Positions 43,248-51,581 of a stretch of 64,000 bases of DNA are shown here, piece after piece. Position numbers and translations under genes: made by a program. Position 1 is the first letter of the stretch, and every line of letters starts with the position of its first letter. The notes beneath the pieces are model-generated. The model saw nothing but the letters and a program-made list of their open reading frames with translations, was not told the DNA's origin and ran no database searches. Origin of the DNA: Paraburkholderia oxyphila NBRC 105797 (GTDB taxonomy: Bacteria; Pseudomonadota; Gammaproteobacteria; Burkholderiales; Burkholderiaceae). Location of the stretch: positions 1-64,000 of the forward strand of contig NZ_BAYD01000029.1 in NCBI RefSeq assembly GCF_000685075.1, read 5' to 3'.

Positions 43248-44692
43248 GGTTGTTCGACCGGGAGGTACTGAGGCTCCGGGTTTTCCGCCGGCAAGGTGAC
43301 ATAGAAAGTAGCGCCCCGGTCGGGATTGTTCTCTGCCCAGATGCGCCCGCCGTGTCCGGCGACAATGCTTCGGCTGATCGACAACCCGAGCCCAAGCCCT
43401 TGCGGCTTCGAGGTGAAAAATGGCTTGAAGACTTTGTCGATCTGACCCACTGCGAGCCCTTGCCCACGGTCACTGACCATCATGCACACGGCGCCATCGG
43501 GCTGCACCGAAACGCGCACGGTAACGACGCGATCTGCCGCTGAGCACTCGCGGATAGCATCGAAACTGTTGAGCAGGAGATTGAGTACGACTTGCTGCAA
43601 CTGCACTCTGTCGCCACGCACAACCGGCAGATCGTCGGCGATCTCGAGTGCGACCTGCACGCCGCGGATGATCGTGTCGCTGTGCACGAGTGTGGTTACG
43701 TCGCGCACGATGCTGCCCACGTCCAGCGTCCGCATCTCGTCGTCGCCCTGTCTCACGAGCGTCCGGATCTTGCGAATGATTTCGCTTGCCCGGCAGTTAT
43801 CCTGAACGATGTCGTTCAGCGTCTCGCGCAACTCGTCCAGATTGATCGGGTCCGCATCCAGAAATCGCTGGGCCGCCTGGGCGTTGCTCAGGATGGCTGT
43901 GAGCGGCTGGTTGAGTTCGTGTGCAAGCGAACCGGCCAATTCGCCGAGTGCCGAGATGCGGGTGAGATGCGTCAGCTCCTGGCGGCTGCGGTGCAGTTCT
44001 TCGGCGTCGTTGCGCTCGGCAATTGCCATCAGCAACGCTCGCGCGCCATCGACCACGCACGCGCTGGTTCTGGCCGCCACCGGAACCCCGCCACCGTCGC
44101 AGCGCTTCGCAATGAGCGCGTGCGAGGCAAGCTCGGGCCGGGAGCCCGCCGAAACCGAGGCGCGCTCCAGCGCTGCAAGCATGTCCCGGACGCACAGTTC
44201 CGGAAAGAGCACAGTGACGGATCGCGCAACCAGCGCTTCGCGCCGATAGCCAAATAGCGCCGCAGCCGGCGGATTTGCGTAGACGATCTGGTCCCGCTCG
44301 TCAATCGCGAAGAGCGCGACGGGTACCAGGTCCAACGCGTCACGCAAGCCGGATTCGATGCAGGGCGCCTTGCAATCCGCGTTTGATTGCCGAAGCGCCG
44401 GCATGTCCGCCGCCACATCGCCTCCATTGCGCAACGGCGGGCTCAGATGCCGCGCGAAACCGGAAAGCGCGCCAAACAGGTCGGCCTTCGCCCTTTTTTT
44501 CGCGCCGAAGTCGCTGATCGCACTGATCGCGCCAGAAGCCGCGAACCGGCGCGGTGGCGCCAATGCGGGCTGCGGGCTGGCCTGACCAATGGATAACTGG
44601 CGCCAATACGTCTGCAGTGCGTGGTTGCGCCGCTTGAATCCCGCAACGATTCCCGCCTTTATGGTCTCGAAACCGCTTTTGGTTTTCTTCAT
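43244..44692 (-). CDS. PAS-domain sensor histidine kinase (FixL-like, soluble)
   Basis: 482 residues. About 110 N-terminal residues without recognised domain, one PAS domain (about 115-235; PVALFAIDERDQIVYANPPA), HisKA with H258 in SLAHELNQPLTAIL, and HATPase_c (N box LLLNSFDAI; DRGQGL; GLGLGLS). No membrane segment, so it senses a cytoplasmic signal. The PAS lacks the histidine that binds haem in FixL at the corresponding helix (ELCVRDMLAAL), so oxygen sensing by haem is unlikely. GGAGAG precedes the ATG at 44692; a start at 44848 is less likely. Confidence 0.93.
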   Translation of the reverse strand: MKKTKSGFETIKAGIVAGFKRRNHALQTYWRQLSIGQASPQPALAPPRRFAASGAISAISDFGAKKRAKADLFGALSGFARHLSPPLRNGGDVAADMPALRQSNADCKAPCIESGLRDALDLVPVALFAIDERDQIVYANPPAAALFGYRREALVARSVTVLFPELCVRDMLAALERASVSAGSRPELASHALIAKRCDGGGVPVAARTSACVVDGARALLMAIAERNDAEELHRSRQELTHLTRISALGELAGSLAHELNQPLTAILSNAQAAQRFLDADPINLDELRETLNDIVQDNCRASEIIRKIRTLVRQGDDEMRTLDVGSIVRDVTTLVHSDTIIRGVQVALEIADDLPVVRGDRVQLQQVVLNLLLNSFDAIRECSAADRVVTVRVSVQPDGAVCMMVSDRGQGLAVGQIDKVFKPFFTSKPQGLGLGLSISRSIVAGHGGRIWAENNPDRGATFYVTLPAENPEPQYLPVEQP

Positions 44693-45221
44693 AACCGATC
44701 TCTCCGAGCCCTGGCTCGCCGCGCCGACGGCCCAGGGAACCCGGCGGCCAAGCAGCGGCAAGCACTTTGCCTCGAGCGAGTCAGGCGAACTCGCGATCGC
44801 GACCATTCGCCATGCACCCGTTCCGGTTTTTGCCCGCAAAGCTGGCACGAAGGTAACGTGACGGGCGCTGCGGATCGCACATTGAAGCCTTCATCTGCTT
44901 CAGTGCATAGACACACCTTAGCCACCTCGGCAATCGGTTAATTGATCCGCGTCAGTTTTAGCTCCATCAATGGAATTCACGCCGGCGTTTTCATGATTAT
45001 TTTTTAGCACACCACCTAATACACAGAACCGCTGCATTCAATCGCATTAATCAAATAATTATAAAACCGCGAAAACGATTGAAAAACAAGACTCGCACCC
45101 GATAGTCACAATCGAGCCGGGCAGTGTGACGCCGAGCGATACCCAGCGACAAATCAACACCGTCACACCCTTTTGCGCCATGCTGCACCGCCAGCGTCAA
45201 CCATCATTTCCATCCCGGCCG
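44693..45221. other. Intergenic region upstream of the sensor kinase
   Basis: 529 bp without a convincing gene. It holds a one-mismatch ANR-like box at 44943-44956 and an AT-rich block at about 44990-45080 that contrasts with the GC-rich surroundings and could be a promoter or nucleoid-protein site. Confidence 0.6.
44943..44956. promoter_or_regulatory. ANR/FNR-like box
   Basis: TTGATccgcGTCAG, one mismatch from consensus, 251 bp upstream of the sensor kinase gene. Would link ANR to the local two-component system if real. Confidence 0.45.
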
Positions 45222-45506
45222 TCAATTACAGCCATGACTGTTTGCGCTCCGGTAACAGGTCGTTCCGCCGGGCCCCTTCACCACGCCCTTGCCATTCATC
45301 GTCTTCGCCTCGCCACCCCGGTTAGTCTGGGTCGTGCGCACACCGTTCTGGTTCACCTGGGATGTCCACGCCGTGCCAGTGTTCCGGTTATAGCCGCCGG
45401 CAGCATTCCCGTTGCCACACACCGTTTCGCCCCGGGCGTTTGTCGCGCATTGTGCGTAAGCGTTGGCTGACAGCATGACGCATGCCAGAATAACCAGAGT
45501 CTTCAT
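45222..45506 (-). CDS. Small secreted Gly/Asn/Thr-rich protein
   Basis: 94 residues: a clean signal peptide (cleavage after AYA) and a mature part of about 75 residues rich in G, N and T with four cysteines (CATN, TVCG, TTCY, HGCN), likely two disulfides. AGGAGG precedes the ATG at 45506. No family recognised; small proteins of this composition are frequent in Burkholderia stress clusters. A DosR-like site lies about 200 bp upstream. Confidence 0.8.
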   Translation of the reverse strand: MKTLVILACVMLSANAYAQCATNARGETVCGNGNAAGGYNRNTGTAWTSQVNQNGVRTTQTNRGGEAKTMNGKGVVKGPGGTTCYRSANSHGCN

Positions 45507-45709
45507 GATTGCCTCCTGAGGGATTGCGCTGGCTGATGCACTGCACGTACGGCCTTTGACCGGCTCCATCGATGCGCGGATAGTCGCTCGAGGCCCGTTC
45601 CGTCCGAAGGGTTCGCGACACTGATGCCGCCTGAAGCGAGGTGGCGCGCTCATCGCCCGTACGAGGTCAGTCCGGTAGCTTCATTATTGTCAATTCTCGT
45701 GCATGCACT

Positions 45710-45726
45710 ATCGGACCAAAGTCTGA
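45710..45726. promoter_or_regulatory. DosR-like palindrome (site E, one mismatch)
   Basis: ATCGGACCAAAGTCTGA, one base off the core palindrome. It lies between the end of the formate dehydrogenase gene and the small secreted protein gene, pointing at the latter. Confidence 0.5.
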
Positions 45727-45751
45727 CAAAGCACCTTGGTCGCAATGGCGT

Positions 45752-48457
45752 TCAGGCCGGCGATCCGGCGCTCGTAGCCTGACTCCCGGTGACGCTCACT
45801 GGCGTTTCCTTGTCTACACGCACCACAACCACCTTGTATTCCGGCGTTCGCACCAGGCGGTCGCGAACTGGCGAAGTCAAGCGGTTAATGAACAGATCGG
45901 GCCGATGAAAGCTGCTAAACAGTTGCCCCGTCTGCATAGACGGGCTGATGTGAACCGGCAGAATCGCCGTGCCGTGGCGACTCGACACCCGCACTATTTC
46001 TCCTTCGACCAGGTCGTAGCGCGCGGCATCGGCGGGAGCCATGTCGAGCGTATCCGATGGTCGCAGCACGACATTGGCAGTGCGATGACTCATCGTGCCC
46101 GAGTTGAATTGATACAGCACCCGGCCGGTGGTGAGAAGCAAGGGATACCGATCATCTGGCTCTTCAGTCGTCGGAATATACGCGATCGGGGCCAGCTTCG
46201 CGGCCTTGCCGACAGCAAAGCGCTCCCGATGCAACACGTCGGTCCCCGGATGGCACTCATCGGGGCATGGCCACTGTAGTGCTTCGTGCTCCAGTCGCGC
46301 ATAGGTGAGCCCAGCGCCATCGGGCCACAGCGAGCGCACTTCGTCCCAGATGGCCTCAGGTCCAGTGAATTCGAAGCCGCACGGCTTGCCCAGACGGGCT
46401 GCCAGCGCCTGGATGATCCACCAGTCCGGGCGCGCCTCCCCCGGAGCGGGCACCGCAGCGCGAACGCGCTGCACGCGCCGATCGGAATTCATGAATGTCC
46501 CCTCCTTCTCGAAGGAGGATGAGGCTGGCAGGAAAACTGTGCCGAAGGCCTCGGCCGTCTGATTCAAAAACAGGTCCTGCACGATCACCAGTTCAAGCTG
46601 TGCCAGCGCTGCGGCTGTGTCATTGGCATTGGCCAGTGAAAGATGGACGTCATAGCCCATCGCCCAAAGCGCCTTGAGCTGGCCTGCCCGTGCCGCATCG
46701 ATCATTTGGAGCACGTCAAGGCCACGACTGGCAGGAAGTTTCGCACCCCAAATCGCTTCGAAGCGCGCACCCGCCACATCGATTGCCTGCGCGCCAGTCA
46801 GCGACACGGGATCGCAACCCATCTGCGCCGCGCCTTGCACGTTGTTCTGACCGCGCAGCGGATTGATCCCGGCACCGGGCTTGCCGAGATTGCCGGTCAG
46901 CAGCGCGAGATTGATGAGCGCCATCACGCCCTCGCTGCCCTGCAGATGCTCCGTCACGCCAAGACCATGAAAGCACATGGACGGCTGCCCGCGCGCATAC
47001 AGCCGCGCGGCGGCACGGATCGCGTCTGCCGCCAAACCACAGGCGCCCGCTACGCTCTCGGGCGAGAAGCCGGCCACGTGCGCGGCAAAGGCGTCGAAGC
47101 CCTCCACGCGCTCGGCCAAAAATAGTCGGTCGATGAACTGTTCCTCGATCAAGGTCGCAGCCAGTGCATTGAAAAGTGGCACATTGTGGCCGGGACGCAC
47201 GGCAAGGTGCACATCTGCCAGTTCCGCGAGCTCGGTACGGCGCGGGTCGATGACCACGAGCCCCGCACCTTTGAGCACGGCCTGCTTGATGCGTGCACCC
47301 ACGACAGGATGGTCCTCGGTCGGATTCGCGCCGCAAATGAGAAACGCGTTCGCCCGCTCGATGTCGTCGAAGCTGTTCGTGGCCGCACCGGTGCCAAGCA
47401 TGGTCTTGAGCGCTTTGGCACTGGGTGTGTGGCACACGCGTGCGCAGCAATCGACGTTGTGGGTCCCGATCACGATACGGGCGAACTTCTGCACAAGGTA
47501 GTTATCCTCATTGGTGGCGCGTGCCGATCCCAGCACACCCACCGCATCGGGCCCGTCCAGCGCGACGATAGCCTTCAATCTCGCGGCGGTAAAGTCGAGC
47601 GCTTCGTCCCAGCTCACGACCCGCCACCTGCTGTCGAGGCGAATCATTGGCCGCGTGATGCGATCCGGAGCGTGGTTGTACTCGAACGCGTATCGCCCCT
47701 TAACACATGCGTGGCCACGGTTGACGGGGCTGTCGGCCGCGCGCATCGCCACCACGCGGCCATTCGCCGTGCCAACGTCCATTTGACAGCCGACCCCACA
47801 GTACGCACAGGTGGTGCGTTTCCAGGCCGTCGGCTCAACGCCGGCCCGCTTGTCGAACAGCGCTCCGGTGGGGCAACTGTCCACACAGGCACCACAGCTC
47901 ACGCACCCGCCAGTGAGCAGCGTCGAGCCTTTGCCGGTCAAGATGCGAGTCGCATCGCTGCGCCCCCATGCCTCCCAGACGAACTGGCCTTGTACCTCCT
48001 CACAGATGCGGATGCAGCGCTCGCAATAGATGCAACGCTCCATCGCCACGCCGAGATAGGGGTGGGTATCGTCGTGAAACAGCCCATCTTCCCGCACGTC
48101 ACCCGGCTGCACGCCATATTCGGCAAGCAGGCGGTGGAATGGATGGTGTGGCTGAGCGGCACATGCCGCTGCGGGATAGTGCGCGGCAATCAGCTCGAGG
48201 TTAGTACGGCGCAGGGCGTCGAGTGCTTCGCTACGGGTGCGCACGACCATGCCCGCACTCACCTCGAACGAGCAGCTCGGAACGGGGCGCGCCTGACCGG
48301 ACACTTCCACGACGCACAGGCGGCAGGCCCCGGACGGCTTCACGCGACTGTCGTGACACAGGTGCGGGACGACCGTGCCAGCTGCCGTCAATGCGTCAAT
48401 CAGCAGGGCGCCGTCCGCCACTTCGTGAGCGATACCGTCAATCGTCAGCCGAACCAT
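45752..48457 (-). CDS. NAD-linked formate dehydrogenase, molybdopterin alpha subunit
   Basis: 901 residues (FdsA/FdhA type). N-terminal [2Fe-2S] domain with C34, C45, C48 and C62; a degenerate His-Cys cluster segment (HYPAAACAAQPHH, only one of three cysteines); two [4Fe-4S] ferredoxin motifs (CIYCERCIRIC and CVSCGACVDSC); then the catalytic domain with CAYCGVGC and a cysteine molybdenum ligand in CCARVCHTPS, encoded by TGC, not selenocysteine. The C-terminal molydop-binding domain ends it. Overlaps the beta-subunit gene by 13 bp. GAGGAG precedes the ATG. Confidence 0.93.
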   Translation of the reverse strand: MVRLTIDGIAHEVADGALLIDALTAAGTVVPHLCHDSRVKPSGACRLCVVEVSGQARPVPSCSFEVSAGMVVRTRSEALDALRRTNLELIAAHYPAAACAAQPHHPFHRLLAEYGVQPGDVREDGLFHDDTHPYLGVAMERCIYCERCIRICEEVQGQFVWEAWGRSDATRILTGKGSTLLTGGCVSCGACVDSCPTGALFDKRAGVEPTAWKRTTCAYCGVGCQMDVGTANGRVVAMRAADSPVNRGHACVKGRYAFEYNHAPDRITRPMIRLDSRWRVVSWDEALDFTAARLKAIVALDGPDAVGVLGSARATNEDNYLVQKFARIVIGTHNVDCCARVCHTPSAKALKTMLGTGAATNSFDDIERANAFLICGANPTEDHPVVGARIKQAVLKGAGLVVIDPRRTELAELADVHLAVRPGHNVPLFNALAATLIEEQFIDRLFLAERVEGFDAFAAHVAGFSPESVAGACGLAADAIRAAARLYARGQPSMCFHGLGVTEHLQGSEGVMALINLALLTGNLGKPGAGINPLRGQNNVQGAAQMGCDPVSLTGAQAIDVAGARFEAIWGAKLPASRGLDVLQMIDAARAGQLKALWAMGYDVHLSLANANDTAAALAQLELVIVQDLFLNQTAEAFGTVFLPASSSFEKEGTFMNSDRRVQRVRAAVPAPGEARPDWWIIQALAARLGKPCGFEFTGPEAIWDEVRSLWPDGAGLTYARLEHEALQWPCPDECHPGTDVLHRERFAVGKAAKLAPIAYIPTTEEPDDRYPLLLTTGRVLYQFNSGTMSHRTANVVLRPSDTLDMAPADAARYDLVEGEIVRVSSRHGTAILPVHISPSMQTGQLFSSFHRPDLFINRLTSPVRDRLVRTPEYKVVVVRVDKETPVSVTGSQATSAGSPA

Positions 48458-49896
48458 GTGCGTAGCTCCTCGCGATAATGGCGCTGCACCGAGAGGACGA
48501 ACTCCGCCAGCCCGCGCCCATGACCGCACAGGCTGGTCTGTGCAAGCGCGTCAATCAGGCGTTGATAGCATGATGCATCGATCGGAGCGCCTGCCGCTGC
48601 AGCATCACTCATTGCCACCAGCAGCGGCGTGCCGAAATGGCATGGCGTGCACTTGCCACAGGACTCGCGCGCGCCGAACCGGAGCACCTCGGCCATGATC
48701 TCAATGATTCGTGTGTCATCGGCAAACGCGATGACGCCACCATGTCCGACTGTGCACTCAATGGCCTGCATTTCCTCGTAGCCGAGCCGGGTGCTCAAGT
48801 GCTCCGGTGGCACGAGTCCAGCGAGCGGCCCACCCACCATCAAGCCCTTGAGCTTGCCACGGCGCAATCCCTGACCGAGTTGCCCTACGACGTCGGCCAG
48901 TGTGATGCCGAACTCCACCTCGTACAGCCCGGGACGGCGAAACAGCGAATTGAGCGACAGCAGCTTGGTGCCGCGGCTGCGCGAGAATCCGAGGTCGGCA
49001 TAGGCCGCCGCGCCGTGTGTGACGATCCACGGCACGGCGCACAGGGTTTCCACGTTGTGGACCAGCGTAGGAGCGCCAAAGAGGCCACGCCGGGTAATCT
49101 GGGGCGGTCGCAGCCGTACTTCCGGACGGCGTCGCTCCAGCGCATTCAGCAGCGAGGTCTCTTCGCCACAGACGTAGCCCCCCTGGCCAACGACCAGTTC
49201 CAGCTCGAATGACGGGTCGGGCCACGCTGCTGCACGTGCCTGCTCTAAAGCCCCCAAAAGGACTTGCGCGGCGTGGGGATATTCTTTTCGCAGATAGATA
49301 TAACCGCGGCGCGCCCCCACGGCATACGCCGCGATCGCAGCCGCTTCGATCACCCGGAATGGGTCGTCTTCGAGCAGAAACCGGTCGGAAAACGCACCGG
49401 GGTCGCCCTCGTCGGCGTTCACAACCAGGTATTTTGAGGGCGCGGGCTCGTTCGCTACGCTCTGCCACTTGATACCGGCCGGGAAGCCCGCTCCACCGCG
49501 CCCACGCAATCCGGAGTCCTGCACCATGGACACCAGTTCGTTCGGCGTCGTGGTTTGGGTTCTGGCGAACGCCGCGCCACCTCCCCGTTCGCGATACGTT
49601 GCCAGGTCTCGCACGCCGCCCGCAAGCACATTTCCCAACAGAACGGTATGACGTGCGTGAGCGCCGATATACGGCCGCATGTCGTGCTCACCGTCGCTGG
49701 GGCTCTCGTAGCATTTGCCCAGGCAGTACACGGTGGGACTTTGGCAGATAGCGGTCTGCCAGCGTCGCTGCCGGTCGGCCCGAGCGGCAAAACAGGCCAA
49801 ACCCGCACACGCGCAGTTGGTCATCTCGCGCTGGCCAAGGTGATAGAACGAGTGCGCCGCTGCGTGGCGCTGGAGCGGTTTCACCGGCTTCCCCAC
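48445..49896 (-). CDS. Formate dehydrogenase NAD-binding beta subunit (NuoE/NuoF-like)
   Basis: 483 residues. About 70 N-terminal residues form a shortened thioredoxin-like [2Fe-2S] segment (CAGLAC and VYCLGKC), followed by the NuoF domain with NADH/FMN motifs (GRGGAGFPAGIKW; NADEGDPGAFSDR), a SLBB part and the [4Fe-4S] set ESCGKCTPC with a later C in TSLCGHG. It passes formate electrons to NAD. The GTG at 49896 is used since the N-terminal cluster needs it; ATG 49824 is the alternative. First gene of the operon, behind an ANR-like box. Confidence 0.9.
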   Translation of the reverse strand: MGKPVKPLQRHAAAHSFYHLGQREMTNCACAGLACFAARADRQRRWQTAICQSPTVYCLGKCYESPSDGEHDMRPYIGAHARHTVLLGNVLAGGVRDLATYRERGGGAAFARTQTTTPNELVSMVQDSGLRGRGGAGFPAGIKWQSVANEPAPSKYLVVNADEGDPGAFSDRFLLEDDPFRVIEAAAIAAYAVGARRGYIYLRKEYPHAAQVLLGALEQARAAAWPDPSFELELVVGQGGYVCGEETSLLNALERRRPEVRLRPPQITRRGLFGAPTLVHNVETLCAVPWIVTHGAAAYADLGFSRSRGTKLLSLNSLFRRPGLYEVEFGITLADVVGQLGQGLRRGKLKGLMVGGPLAGLVPPEHLSTRLGYEEMQAIECTVGHGGVIAFADDTRIIEIMAEVLRFGARESCGKCTPCHFGTPLLVAMSDAAAAGAPIDASCYQRLIDALAQTSLCGHGRGLAEFVLSVQRHYREELRTWFG

Positions 49897-49971
49897 TGAA
49901 AGGACGATGCAGTGTGACCCCGGTGCGTGGCCCGGGACTTCCTCACCCTATCTTGAGAAACGGGGGGAGTG

Positions 49972-49985
49972 TTGAGCCAGGTCAA
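49972..49985. promoter_or_regulatory. ANR/FNR-like box
   Basis: TTGAGccagGTCAA, one mismatch. 76 bp upstream of the formate dehydrogenase operon, a good activation distance. Confidence 0.6.
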
Positions 49986-50106
49986 AAAACCGATTGGGGA
50001 TTCAACGGCGTTGTCGACCTGAGCGCGCCAGGCAAACACGGTTATCCGACGAGGCGCCACAACCCGCCCCTCATCGCGCCGGCGCGGCAACGCGGATGCG
50101 AAGCCA

Positions 50107-50120
50107 TTGACGCAGGTCAA
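50107..50120. promoter_or_regulatory. ANR/FNR box
   Basis: TTGACgcagGTCAA, perfect palindrome, 92 bp upstream of the hypothetical gene at 50212. Confidence 0.72.
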
Positions 50121-50211
50121 GCGCAGTCGCGTCCGCCGGCAGTCGAATAACACCAGCCGTCGCACAGTCGTCCGAAGCGGCGGCAACTCTGCGTTCACGG
50201 GAGCCCCGATC

Positions 50212-50760
50212 GTGCAAAACCTACCTATCGTGCAGAGAGTGACAGTGGACACCCGCACTGACGAACCCGCGAAATTCTGCTTTCGCTACCGTGGCGGCCG
50301 ACGCCATCACCGGCTCTACGACGTGCTCATGACACTGGACGAGCCAGGTGGCGTATGCCATATCGAGGTCTGCCACGCGTTGCCGGCGAGCGCCGATCTC
50401 CCGGCGCTGACATCGGGGCACCTCGACGCTGCGCGCCTGATGCGCGCCCTGGACCTGATCGGCCTCGTGAAGCGTGTGACGTCGCGCGATCACACCACGC
50501 GGCAGCCAGGCCGGCTCGTGTTCGACGCGCACATGCAGTTGCCGTGGCGGCCGACGGCGAGTCCCCCAAGCACCAGAACGTCGCCTGCAGGCACCTCGCC
50601 CGACCGCCACGCGCGTTCTCGCCTCGTGTCAGAAAGCGTTGCGCCAGTGCCATTCATGACCATGAGGCCTGCGCCGCTCTTTGCGCAACAGCGGACTCGT
50701 TACCCGTTGCATGGGTTGGGCCGATGTGCCCGACTGAAGCGTCGCGTTAGCCCCAATTGA
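50212..50760 (+). CDS. Hypothetical protein
   Basis: 182 residues, no family recognised. The first 110 residues look folded (FCFRYRGGRRHHRLYDVLMTL; LDAARLMRALDLIGLVKRVTSRD), the rest is Pro/Ser/Arg-rich and may be disordered. The GTG at 50212 has GGGAG upstream with normal spacing. ANR box 92 bp upstream. Confidence 0.6.
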   Translation: MQNLPIVQRVTVDTRTDEPAKFCFRYRGGRRHHRLYDVLMTLDEPGGVCHIEVCHALPASADLPALTSGHLDAARLMRALDLIGLVKRVTSRDHTTRQPGRLVFDAHMQLPWRPTASPPSTRTSPAGTSPDRHARSRLVSESVAPVPFMTMRPAPLFAQQRTRYPLHGLGRCARLKRRVSPN

Positions 50761-50854
50761 CACAGCTTGCGCGGAAATCGTGCACTGCGCCCGCGCGACG
50801 GCGCGCTGTCTGCACGGCACTCGAAACGAATGCCAGAGAGATGGAGAGGTCACC

Positions 50855-51457
50855 ATGAAATGCGGATGGCGATGCAGTCTTCTTGTTGGCGCAGCGGCGC
50901 TCGCGATCGGCGCGGTGCCGATGCAGACGGCTTCGGCAGACGAAGCTGCGACGAACGCCGCGCCTGGCGCCCCGGTATCGACCACCAGTGTGATGCATGC
51001 GAATGCAGTCGTGGTCGGTATCGATAACGGGCGCAACAGCATCACTCTGCTCGAAGACAACGGCGAGCCCGTCGACGTCGTAGTCGACCGCAAGCTCGGT
51101 GACGTGAGCAAGCTGCAACTCGGCGACACGGTCGCAGTCACATTCAGCCGCGCGCTGCTGCTTCGTGCCGACAAGTCCAGTACGAAAGGCATACGCAAGC
51201 GCGTCGATAAAGGATTCACGACAGGCTCGTCTCTGCGCTCGTCCCTGTCCATGTCCCGGGTCGAAGCGGTGACGACCGTGCTGCAGGTCGATCGCTCGAA
51301 GGGCCTGGTGACCTTGCGAGGGCCTTCGCATACGGTCGTGCTACAGGCATCGAAGGACACTCTGCTCGACGGTCTCAAGCCAGGCGACAGCGTTCGGGTC
51401 GACTACGTCGAGGCAACCGCCGTCCAGATCATGCGCGACGGCGTGCCATTGCGCTAA
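50855..51457 (+). CDS. Periplasmic hypothetical protein
   Basis: 200 residues. Signal peptide (cleavage after ASA), then two similar small beta-rich modules: VVVGIDNGRNSITLLEDNG ... LQLGDTVAVTF and VLQVDRSKGLVTLRGPS ... LKPGDSVRVDYVEA, an internal duplication like short DUF5666/OB-type repeats. GGAGAGG precedes the ATG. Follows the hypothetical gene by 94 bp, same strand. Confidence 0.8.
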   Translation: MKCGWRCSLLVGAAALAIGAVPMQTASADEAATNAAPGAPVSTTSVMHANAVVVGIDNGRNSITLLEDNGEPVDVVVDRKLGDVSKLQLGDTVAVTFSRALLLRADKSSTKGIRKRVDKGFTTGSSLRSSLSMSRVEAVTTVLQVDRSKGLVTLRGPSHTVVLQASKDTLLDGLKPGDSVRVDYVEATAVQIMRDGVPLR

Positions 51458-51581
51458 GCCCGTCTCGCGACCACCAGGAGAAGCACCACGGTAGCGGCGA
51501 GGAAGAGCCGGCTCGTCACCCCTGCGGACCGATTCGAACTCGAGCGCATTGATGGCAGGTGCCGCGTGGGCGTACCTCCGC

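Larger units (their letters stand above)
49897..50211. other. Divergent promoter region with two ANR boxes
   Basis: No gene seen. Sites at 49972-49985 and 50107-50120 face the formate dehydrogenase operon and the hypothetical gene at 50212 respectively. Confidence 0.6.

Noticed and set aside
43244..44692. Oxygen-sensing haem FixL
   Set aside because: The PAS helix lacks the proximal histidine region of FixL, so the name fixL is not used.
47380..47440. Selenocysteine in the formate dehydrogenase
   Set aside because: The molybdenum-ligand codon in CCARVCHTPS is TGC, and no in-frame TGA occurs there.
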